NCBI GenBank assembly: GCA_023053575.1
Contig: JAKZAP010000004.1
Location: 19,417,624 to 19,481,623 of the forward strand
Direction: 5' to 3'
DNA from: Branchinecta lynchi
Taxonomy: Eukaryota > Arthropoda > Branchiopoda > Anostraca > Branchinectidae
DNA: 64,000 bases
In this document: positions 33,301 to 44,300 of the stretch, piece after piece
How positions within the stretch are numbered: the first letter of the stretch is position 1
Layout of the letters: every line of letters starts with the position of its first letter
The notes under the pieces: generated by a model
The model's input: the letters and a program-made list of their open reading frames with translations, nothing else
Told to the model about the DNA's origin: nothing
The model's database searches: none
Translations under genes and position numbers: made by a program

Positions 33301-33897
33301 CGGCTTTGGTGATGCGGTATCTGGAAGTATCGCTTAAGTTGCGTTTTATTGGATTCACTTTTGTTGTGTCAAAGTTTGTAGTTTGGCTCTTGTTTTGTCT
33401 TACTTGCGTTTTATTGAGTTCTTGTTTCTGAATAGTCAAACTACACCAAACTACGTCGGCGGGTAGTTTGTAGTTTGAGCTCCGTAGTTTCAGGTTCGAA
33501 ACTACAGCAAATGGAATGGACAGATAAAACGGCTTTTAAGCGAAACTACGCCGAAACTGCATCCAAAAAAACGCAACTTTAGCTAGCCCGATCGACGCAC
33601 CGAACTCTGACTCCTGGCAAAGAGCTGTTGACACAGGAAATGAGTACCTGTCGTATTTGCACATATGGTGATTAGGTTTGTGTCCCTTACTTGGTCAGAA
33701 CGGTTCCGTTTACTGAAAGGAAGACGAACACAAAATACTCGAGTCGCAAATAGACATATTTGCTAAGAACCCAAGAGCCAGCAACCAACCGACATGTCGC
33801 CAGGTCGCTTGCCTCACTTGCCTGATCGCGACTAAAAACAAAATCCGACCTCGCCATAAAAATAGTGAGCCACGACGGAGAGTGTGAGGATTTAATA

Positions 33898-34228
33898 GTT
33901 GCGATTTTGCAGATACCATGGTATCTGTTACCACGGTAACTGGATTTGCAATTAGTCGCTTTTGCAGTTACGACAATTGTCGAAATTGCAGTTTTAGAAG
34001 TCATCTCAGAAGAAAAACTGATATTCGGTCATATTACTGAAGTGCCAAACTTCTTTCCCACCAATTTGACAAAAATTGATGAAAGTCAGATGACTTTTCC
34101 AGATACCACAATCAGTTACCACGGTAACTGCAAAAACGCCTTTTGACCGGGGTATCAGATACCACGATAACTAAAAAAACGAAGTTGGACCTTGGTATCA
34201 GATACCACGGTATCTGCAAAAACGCAAC
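33898..34228 (+). mobile_element. GTTGCG MITE copy 3, uninterrupted (331 bp)
   Basis: GTTGCGATTTTGCAGATACC ... GGTATCTGCAAAAACGCAAC, flanked by TA at 33896-33897 and 34229-34230. Contains repeated short palindromes of the form GATACCATGGTATC and TTACCACGGTAA. It serves as the empty-site reference for copies 1 and 2. Confidence 0.9.
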
Positions 34229-35486
34229 TAATGCCTTCTGTAGAAAACAAAACGGAGGTTGCGCTGAGCTACAAAATTACGCGGCAAGTTTATTTACACT
34301 TTATCAACCCACCTCAGAAGCTTGGCAACCATTCCAGTACCAGCAAAATTGCAGTCTCGCTTCGCTTTTAGTCCTAAGCGGTAAGTCTTCCATTGTTCTC
34401 GGACGTCTCCGGTAAATCTGGGCATGACTTTGTTCATGTCTATGGTCTCCGATCGACACTTCGCAGAAGTTGCGTGAAGTCGGAATAAGCTTTGTTCGTG
34501 AAACCTGTTTCGTGGTTCATTGGATGCGATTTACGAATACGTGGCAACGCTGTAAAAGCTGTTTCTGTGAAAAGGCTAGGATGTGAAGCTTCTACTGTAT
34601 TAGTCGGAAACATAGCAAGGATAGTGCAAGTGTACAAGGCATGTGCACGAACTTCGATTTTATTCCTGTGAACAATAAAATTAAGAAAAACACCTGTCTG
34701 TGCAACGTATATTTTACGCGATATTCAACCACAGAATAAAATGAACAGTTGGCTCGGTGAACCAGAGTTCTGGGGAGCTTTATCGAGTGCGCGCTTAGCA
34801 ACAGCGACAACAATACACAGTTTGCATAAAGGCTGACTTATTATGGATACATAACTACAGCATGCCATTTGACTAAAAGATCTTGCCAACTTCCTTGCAA
34901 CCGACACTGCCCAAGAAAAAAGATATTCTGGTGCCTAAAATGAAGCCCATAGAGAAACTTAACCGCAGTAGTGACACGAAGAATCTTTAAAGTGCGAATA
35001 CACGATCAAGATCTTCCGGCCGGATTTCCTGTACTTTCGTAAGAAAAATTTCAACTTTTCCATATGGAAGTGATGATGGTGCCGAAAATCTGGGCGGGAA
35101 TTCCAGTCCAGGAACTCCTGATCTGAATTGTTGACGCCAAACGGACTATTTACGATTTCGCACGTTTCCTTCACTGACGTTTAGATTCTATAAGTTTGAG
35201 TTTAATAATATGTAGAATAATAATAATAATAATTGTATTTGAAAAAGCCCGAGGGCCATATGAGTACAGGTTATTAATACACAAAAACGTAAATAACCGT
35301 ACAACTAAGCAACGGAGAGCTTCCTATATTCCAGCGCTCTAGACACAAACTTGCAAATCCTGCTAATCGACTAGGCGGATGTACACTTCAGGATACCAGG
35401 AATTGTCGGGATATAATTACGTACGTGGGGTACGTACAGCAACAAAAGCAACGTACACATACAGCAACATGATAAGCCACATGCAG
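34229..35486. other. Gene A-B intergenic DNA, unassigned
   Basis: Only an AATAATAATAAT tract with CCCGAGGGCCATATGAG near 35215-35265, like a LINE tail, is recognised (a related piece lies near 11180). Confidence 0.4.
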
Positions 35487-36642
35487 TTTTTGGGATCCCA
35501 AAACATAAGTGGAGGGATACCTATGACATCGCAAAAGTTGTCTGTCTGTAAGCACGATAACTCTCGAGGGGAACGAGATATTCTGATGAAACTTGGTGTG
35601 AGGACGTTTAGGTCAAGGGAAGGGTAGAGTTCGTAGATGGGCTATGTAGCTCAACATTTAGGGGCGGGGGAGGGGTTCAGTTTAAGGGGCGAAAAAACAA
35701 ATTGTAAACAGCTAATGAGTCGATTTATGGCGAAGAAGACGTGCTAAACATGAATATGAAAACCATTTCCTCGCCGGACCAGTAGTTCGCCCGGAATCCG
35801 GCCAAAACCGCAAAGTTTGTTAAAAGTAAAAGCTTTACATAAAGTTAATTAGGTGTTCGATTCAGGGGTAAGAAGACATGCTGAACATTTATATCAAAAT
35901 CTTTTTCTTGTCGGACTTGTCTTTTCCGAAACCGGAAAAGTTGTTGAAAGTAAAAGTTTTATCTGAAGTTCGATTGATGGGTAAGAAGATATACTAAATC
36001 CGCCTTTGACAATCATTTTCTACCCGGACAAATAGTTCGCCCGGAATCCGGTTGAAACCGGAAAATTTGTTAAAACTTAAGTTTTATCTGAAGTTGATTA
36101 GATGTTCGATATAGGGGTAATTTGATACGCAGCATTCTTTTTTGAGCTTTAGTTTTTGCCGGACAAGTAGTTCGCCCAGAATCCAAAAACTGCGATTTGG
36201 CAGAAGTATAAGGCAGGAAGATTTGATCAGTTTGTCAAAGTAGATATGACGTATAGCCTAGGAGTAAATAGACACATGGGGAATGCATAACTGAACTTGG
36301 CTTTCTCGGGTGATTTACCATTGACCTTCTTCTGTTTCTAAATCTTTGTAGTAAAAATGTTCAAGGAATTTGGTGAAGACCAGATATCTACAAGACAAGG
36401 CCGTATCCAGGGGGGGGGGGTAGGGGATTGACCCCCCCCCCCCCCCCCCCGAAACATGCAAAAATCATCAATTTTATAGGCTTTTCCCTCTGATCTATGT
36501 CTTTTTTTGTACTTTTTTGTCAGCCTGCAGGCAAACCCCCCCCCCCCCCCCCCCCCCCCGAAATAAATTCCTTATACTGGCCTGCTACAAGACCAAATTG
36601 GATATTAAATTTTTAGGATCCCGTCGAAACCTTTGGTCTTGT
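35487..36642 (+). mobile_element. P-family element P7 with a nested 189-bp insertion
   Basis: TTTTTGGGATCCCAAAACAT start; ATGACATCGCAAAAG; four 137-bp-type subrepeats; end TTTTTAGGATCCCGTCGAAA..TTTGGTCTTGT. Insertion at 36397-36585 is described separately. Confidence 0.88.
36397..36585 (+). mobile_element. hAT-like MITE, second type, in P7
   Basis: Flanked by perfect 8-bp duplications TACAAGAC (36389-36396 and 36586-36593). Ends AAGGCCGTATCCAGGG and ...CCTTATACTGGCCTGC are imperfect inverted repeats. Interior holds two long C runs around TTTATAGGCTTTTCCC. Confidence 0.8.
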
Positions 36643-38155
36643 CTCATTTGAGTCTTTAGCTTTGGGGAAAGGATCCGCATTTCTCTTGTCCTTATGCCTT
36701 GAACACACGATCAGGGTTGGGTGCTCCTGGTCGGGAATTCCTGCCTCCCTATGAAAAGTTGAAATTGTTTCAGTTATGAAAATGCAGGAAATCCGACCGA
36801 AAAATCCTGATCGTTTGTTCGCAGATGTTAACCGGAATTCTCAAATGAACTTTGGAGAGAGCTAAAATTTATGTGACGTTTCCAGTGCTGATGTTAAAAG
36901 AGAGGAAGGAAAAGGAGGCGGAGGTCGTTTGTGTTAGAGAATTCGGTTTGGGTCTCCCTCTGTTTAGTGTGGCTACAGATCTATGCACTGTGTTATGGGT
37001 AGAGTTAAACCCGTCGGCTTTTGCAAGCCAACCTCGTTTTTTTCTTATTTTTTTTCCCTGCCTGTATGCCATTTTTAGCAGATGAAGGTTAGATAAATAG
37101 TAAATCAGTCAGGAATCCTGGACAAAATCGAGAAGCGTGTGCGAAGGGGAAAAGTGTACACCTCTGTTGCTCCGTCTGCCCATGTAGCCTATTTCGAGGG
37201 TGGCTCCGTATGTCCCAAGAGGCAAGTTAATCGGTAATCCGGATATTTAAAACAATGTGTGCGATTACTTGAGGGACAGCTAAGATTACGAGCGAAAGTG
37301 CCTCCCCCTCTTCTGCCTGCTTAAAATAATAGTACAATAGTACAACCGGTCAAGACAGGTATCAGTAGCGTTGTAGTTTCATTTAAGTTGTGTCGTTTGA
37401 ACTAGCGAGTGCGAGTCCACAGACGGATTATTGTTCAGAGGTACGGTATTTTCAACACATTTTAGTTGTAGGTAATATTAGATTAGTTTCTTGATATTAC
37501 TTTAATAATAATAATGCACTTTGTTCCCTTGATAGCTTGTATATCTACATGCTAGCACTGGATCATCCATTCACAACAAATTACATGACACAGTTACAAC
37601 ATTTGCAACTTAACTTGAATTAAAATATTTGTGAAATAGGGTACACAAGATTTCATAGAATGATCACTCGAGTATATGGGTGGTTTTACTAGTCTCTGGG
37701 AAGCATCGTCCCTCTGCCTTTTTCGCGTATTGGGCCTGCTACTTGCTAGGGTCTCAAAATCAGATAAAATGGCACGATGCGTATATATGACTAAGTCCAA
37801 AACACACCAGTGATCCTCAAGAAGAAGGAGTAAGCGTGTCCGTACGATTCAAATCGTGCGTCAATCAATCACCACGATCGTTGGGAGCAGCTGTGACACC
37901 ACTTCTGCGGTCTGCCTTTCTTCCGCTAGGTACCTGGATAGGCCGGAGATTTGTGCATCGGCAAGGAGAAATAGTCGTCAAGAGTAGATGATGCCGTCTT
38001 TCAGCAAGGTTTGGCAGGTCTTCAGGCTTGGCAAACCTAGCCAGGCCGGCAAGCTAGTACTTGCAAAATTATTATATGTACAGATTGTGTATCTTGCAGG
38101 GCAGGATAGCCCGGATCGTGGGAAATAACATATTAGTTTGAACTCTCTGTTTCAG
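36643..38155. other. Upstream region of gene B
   Basis: Should contain the non-coding first exon and promoter of gene B, since exon 1 coding is preceded by a splice acceptor. I cannot place them. Open frames at 36852-37085 and 37594-37800 have no recognisable motif. Confidence 0.35.
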
Positions 38156-38162
38156 CTAAAGA

Positions 38163-38340
38163 ATGAACTGGATTGGTGCCATCTCTGTGTCTGTCTTCTA
38201 TGCAATAGTATTTGCAGCCGGTATCTGGGCCGGATGGGTGCAGAAGAAGAAAATGAAGAAATGTGACAACACGCAAGCAGATGTAATGTTTCTAGCAGAA
38301 CGAGATCTCGGGCTTTTCGTTGGGATCTTAACTTTGACAG
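38163..38340 (+). CDS. Gene B exon 1
   Basis: The exon really begins at 38156 after acceptor TGTTTCAG; CTAAAGA precedes the ATG. Donor GTATTT; coding 178 bp, ends phase 1. It encodes TM1 ([18 protein letters not shown]), the basic loop and the start of TM2. Confidence 0.93.
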
Positions 38341-41300
38341 GTATTTTATAATTAATTTCTCGCCCCAGGTTGATTGATGGATTATTATTTTCTAAAACGT
38401 TGCCGGCAATCGTTGCAGAAGGCAAACGACACTAAACGGCAGGAGCAAAGTTTGGCGATTTTTTCCGAGTGGATCGCGCTTGATGGTGCTAAATTGATTC
38501 GGCAAGGGCCCTCTTCAGGCCGTAGTTAAACTCTATCTTCAGACAATATATAAAACGGATACGTCAGCTACGACACGATGCATTGGCAGTAATATTTCAG
38601 CCCTTTTTTGCAATGGCCCTCTTCAGGCTGTCGAACGTGAAACATGGTCCTTGATGCTCGACAGCCTGAAGAGAATCTTTGCCAAGAAGAGCCGAACTAT
38701 CGCATAAAGCATTGTATCGTAGCTGACATATCCGTTTTATGTATTGTTTGAATATATGTTTACCAGTCAGCCTGGGCTCAAGGAGTATTTAGTTAAACTT
38801 TTTGCATCATCTATCAGCTACAGCCAGATGATAGTCAGTCAGCTTGGTATGATTTACTTAAAGTTCAATGGGCACATCAAACTACCCCAATCCCAGTCTG
38901 TAACAACCTAAGAACAATGCTTACCCCCTAGATCAGCAGCTTTTTCAACAGTTTCCTCTCTGAGATATTTCAAAGCGTAATTTTTTGTGCCAGTACATGC
39001 TCAATTTACTAGCTTGGACAAAGATAAAAATGATGTTTCTTCTAATACTTAGTAGATCTTTATTGTATGCATAAATCAGCTTGTATAATTAAGATTTGAA
39101 TAGGTTATTTGTTTCTGAATGATTTTTGTAGCTATGTTATTTCTTATAAGCTTATTGCATATTCTGGTACATTTTATAAAGCAAGCTAATCAAGCTTCAC
39201 AACACTATTCCACAAAAAAAAACTTTTGATAGGCACTTTAAGCCATGGAACTGATGAAAAACACTAGAACAATCAGTAAACTGCACCTGCGGCTTATATC
39301 AAGCATTGCTTGGAGTTTTTGAATTTCCTGCCACGATATCCCAGCTCCTAAGATTTGGATTGCCGCAATGCCAGAGAGGTAAAGACAAGGGATAACAAGA
39401 AAACGGCCGATTTTCGTAGCACCTTCTAAAGGAAGTCGGAAATGTTTATTTGTGAAGTATTTAATACAAAGTAAAGCATTAGATGTGTCCATTGTGCTTT
39501 AAGGGTGGATACCAGCAAAGCGCGGATCCTGAAGTTATTCCGTTATTATTAATTTTTATTTCAGCTTCACCTTTTACCGTAAACTGTATTATGGGCAGAG
39601 GCGTTACTAGCCAAAATATTTTTTTTTTGGGGGGGGGGGGGACGAGGGATTTACCGACTGGCTGCTAATTTTTACCGACTTTTTCTGCAAAAGAAAACGC
39701 CTGTTTTCAACAACGAAACTGACATTTTTGAAAATATCGACTGATTTTCAGAAAAATGCACGGGTTTTCAGAAAAACCAACTGTTTTCATGAAAAAAATC
39801 AACTGTTACAAAAATCGCGGCGCTTCGCGCCGACTCGGTTATCTTTTCCCGACTGGCCGACAGCATTGGGGGGGGGGGGCGTCCCCCCCCCGTCGTGACC
39901 CCCTGATTATTGGGTGTAATGAAGATCTGTAGACAATATCCTGTGTAATTGTGTCTTATGTGCCCGTTCGGAACATTGCCAAGTGGGAGTTCTCGATGGT
40001 GTTCATTCGTCAGTATCATACTGTTAAATTTATGCTTAGTCTTTTTTGTTACAGCTACCTGGGTTGGAGGCAGTTACATCAATGGCACGGTTGAAGCCAT
40101 CTTCACGAAAGGAATAGTCTGGTGCTTGCCTCCTTTCGGGTACTCCCTCAGCCTGATTTTAGGTAAGACCTTTTTCTTCCTTCTTGTTCTTCTTTTCTTT
40201 TTTCCACTCTTCATTTCCTGGAGTAACTTCTTCTTGAAGCTTGATGGTTGAGTTACTAGGAGTAACGACCTTTGGGCCCAGAGCTTCCCAACCGCTGTAA
40301 AACTTAGTTGACGGGGCACAAAACCGAATGTGTATATACTCTATATACAATCAGTCTTAGCGGGTGTACTTTTTAACTTTTCATTCACATGTTGTTGATC
40401 ACTGAAGTATTTTCGGTCTACCATATGTGAGATGTGCGTTAAAGAATGCGATGGGACGGCGCCGTTGGTCCCTCTTTGGTTTTCGTAAAATGAAGCATCT
40501 ATCTTTAATAATATAGAGAAAGTATCGTAGGGATAAACCGCTCGTTTGTTCTAGTGATACTGTTTTGTTTTTATTTTGGCTTGCTGTTCTGGCCTTATCC
40601 AAGTGGTTGCTGAGCTTCTTCTAGCTCGTGCTCCCTCTAACGAACAACAAATGATAAAGTAAATACACACAGTTATTCTCTTGGGAAGAAGTTTTCAGGG
40701 GAACGGTTGCCAGTGCAGCTGACTCGTCAAGATTTATATAGTATTATAACGGAAATGTTTAGAACAGTAGCCAATTAGATTTGAATTAGTACTAGAACGG
40801 AAGAACTAGATTATTCACTGTAAAAAAAACCTTGCAGTATTTGTACATGGGATTAATCTTGTCTCTACTAAGGTAAGATTATCTCTAATTCGAATTAATC
40901 TTATCCCACTAGAGATAAGATTAATCCCAGTAGCAAATACTGCAGTTAGCTTTTCCTTAATCGGATAAACTTTTTACAGTGTACGTGTACTAACCCTCTC
41001 TCAGCTTGTTTCCTCGCACGAATGATGATCCGACATGTGATTGGTTTTTATCCAGAGCGGGATATCTTGCGAGAGACAACCGGATCCACAATCCAGTATG
41101 TGCATTTTTGTTGTTCTTCGTGGCACCAAGAACAAATAATCAGATAGAACCTCCGTCTCTCTATCTCTGCATGCGAGTCGACTATTTTCCCCGTACCTTT
41201 TCCGCTGCGAACGAGCGGAGGTTAGTAGCATCGCGCCACATCACGTTTCGTTAGCTCTATAATCAGCGATATCGCTGTGAAACCACCTTGAGGAAAAGGA

Positions 41301-44300
41301 GGAGACAAAGCTGATTGGTTCTTTGGACGCGCTCAAGAGCGGGTACGCCTCCTGCATTTTCTTTCTCTGCGATGAGCAACGGCGAAGACGGAAGTAGAGT
41401 AGACGGGTAAAAAAGCTACACTAAATACCTCTAGGTACGCTTAGTTTTATCGGGGTATTCGTAGTCACTGCATGATACCAAAGATAGACGTACTATCTGA
41501 TTATTTGGTCTTGGTGGCACGGAGTTTCTGCTGCAAAGGCTTCCCAGACGGGAATTGTTACTAGCTATGATTATGCTGAGCTATGGTTAATATTTCCAGG
41601 AGGCATGTTTTTCGCCAAGCCTATGCGGGAGAAAGGATACGTGACCTTACTTGACCCTTTCCAAGAGAAATATGGCAGGCGCATCGGAGGACTCTTCGTG
41701 ATTCCTGCTCTTTTTGCAGACATAGTCTGGGTGGGAACCGTCCTTTACGTACTTGGTAAGCACAATCTTTGATATATTTCAGCTGAGCCTTTTGACGCTA
41801 GTGCAGCGTAAGAGTTTGGAAGTACACTTGAGGTGGGTTGGGTGCGGCTAGAGATTCGAATACCAATATCTGTGACGCTTTAAACATTTAATTACTTTTA
41901 CAACGGTCCAGCATCTGGTTTTCCTGATGCCTCTGCGTTCGGTTTCGAAATTCAGTTGTAGAAGTTGTCTTAGCAAACATTTTCATTTACTTCTAGAAAT
42001 TATGAAATGAAAGAGAAGTCCGAAATACGCCAGTGATCCTACCGAAGAACGAGAAACGTCAACCAAATGGCGTTTCTGGCTCTTCGCTGGGCATCCGGCG
42101 ATTCCTCATCTGCGCGAAGAGTTAGTCATTAGCTGCGTTCGTTTTTCGTCGTTAGGTTCACCGTTCGAACCGTCGTTCCACTACAAGCGTTTTCTTTAGA
42201 ACGCCGTTTCACGAACTGCCGATAAGGAGTTTCCTTTGTTCGATTGAACTGCCGTTTCATTCGTCGTTCCTGAAACGACGAACTGAGCCGGAAAGTCAGT
42301 TCAGTTTTTAGGCTCGAATTTTCGAAATTCTCGACAAAACAAACTAAAGTTGTAAACCAAGTTTAAAAACGATGGTCTTGTCATGCTTAAAATCCATTTT
42401 AGTACTTTTTTTTATAGCTGCTGTTGCAAATATTAAGTTAGACTGTTAATATGAAAATTTAAACGACGTTCTTCGTACCGACAACGACGAACACGAACGC
42501 GGCTATTAGTATACCGTCTCAGCCCAAGTCCCCGAATCACGCCACTGGTCCCCGACCATAAACCGTGCGGATATGAGGTAGATGGAACTAGCTGAACACC
42601 TTGACTACTTCCCTATTAGAAGTTTTTCATTCAGATGCTCTTTTCTTCTAGATCAGTAAGCTCTTTGGAAAGTTTGGGGTTGGTGATGTTAGGATGGCGT
42701 TGTTTCCGTGTGTCCCCAGTTTTCTTTGTATATTGAAGCACTATGTACTGGTTGACATTAACTCCTTGTTACTCGCAGGATCAACGCTGTCTGTCATCTT
42801 GGATGTCAACGTCACGGCTGCTGTTGTCGTCAGTGCTGTCATTGTAATGTTGTATGTCCTGTTTGGAGGGCTCTACAGTGTTGCTTATACGGATGTAATC
42901 CAGCTCTTCTGTATTTTACTGGGATTGGTGAGTACGCCACTGACCGCCTTCGAAGTATAGGGATAATAAGCCAATTCTAACATAGCCTAGTATACAATGT
43001 ACCTAACATCCCAGACGCTTACTTCTTGCCATAAACTTGCTACGAATGTACCGCAGATACTTGGTTCTATTTATGCAGCTGTTGCACTTCCTCACATTCT
43101 TTTCCCGTCTGTTTTCTTTTCTTCTTTCCGTCCTTTTGGACTTTCTGCGTTAAAAGTTACTTATTATAAATTCTCTAAATTCCTTTCTTGGTTTCCCTGT
43201 TTCTGCGAGTAAGGCGTTCCAGGGCTTTTTCCAGGAAATTTTAAAGCGAAGAATCCTCTGGAAACTTTGAATAGTAAAATCCAAAACTTTTATAAAAAGG
43301 CTGACAACATTCTTGTTGATCATGACCTTTCTCCTTCTTTCAAAAAAAACGCCCCGATGAGTTTGTTTAATTCTGTCTTTGTTTTTTTCCTTTGTATTTC
43401 CTTCACAGAACGTTTAGCTTTTTATTTTATATTTTATTTATTCGGGGTGTTTTTTTTTGGTCAACTAGTTACCCCTCCAAGATGATGTGCGAGGGATAAA
43501 TAAGACCACTATTAGCATTCCTTTTGAGGACGGTTTGCCGGAAGTGCAACCGAAATATCCGAAATTGTATTTATCCCTCGCACATCATCTTGGAGGGGTA
43601 ACTAGCTGATCAAGAAAAAAACCAGAAAATCTCGTTTTTTCTATTTTATTTGAAATGAATGGTCAGCTTGGCTTCAAACCTTATATTACTGTTCAGTTTT
43701 GAGGGATTCAAGTAAATAATAATAATATGAAAAATAAATAAAAAATACCCTGAATAAGTTAAGATCTTCACTTTCGTACTTAATTTCGGCCTCTCAACAA
43801 AATACTCCAAAATACCAATCATATTTTTCTTTTTATAAAGAGACAAGACTATTGCTCGAAACTGGTATTACTATTACTATCCCTACTCGTTCCATCCAGT
43901 ACATCCAGGACACCGAATTCTGAATTTTTCATCTGCCGTGTTTGGCCCTTTTCGAAGTGGTTGCGAGTCGTGCTAAACTTCACTTTCGTCTCCAGTTGTC
44001 TACTGTCCGTCTACCTGAATTTTAATTTTCTGCCGTCGGAAGAAGACAGAGTGACTTTTTTTTTGTTGAGATACGGTCGGCAGGCTGTGTAAGAACCGGA
44101 ACCACATCAAACGTTGTTGAGTGGTCCCCGATGAATTTTTTTTCTCAAAATAGTAGTATGAAGCTGTACAAAAAAGTAGCATGCAGTACTAACTGATGCT
44201 ACTACATGCTTCTAATTCAGGGCTACTGTGTTACTACATGCTACTATTAGCAAGGCGGGATGCTACTGGATACTGCTACATAAGATTGGACCAGTCTGAG

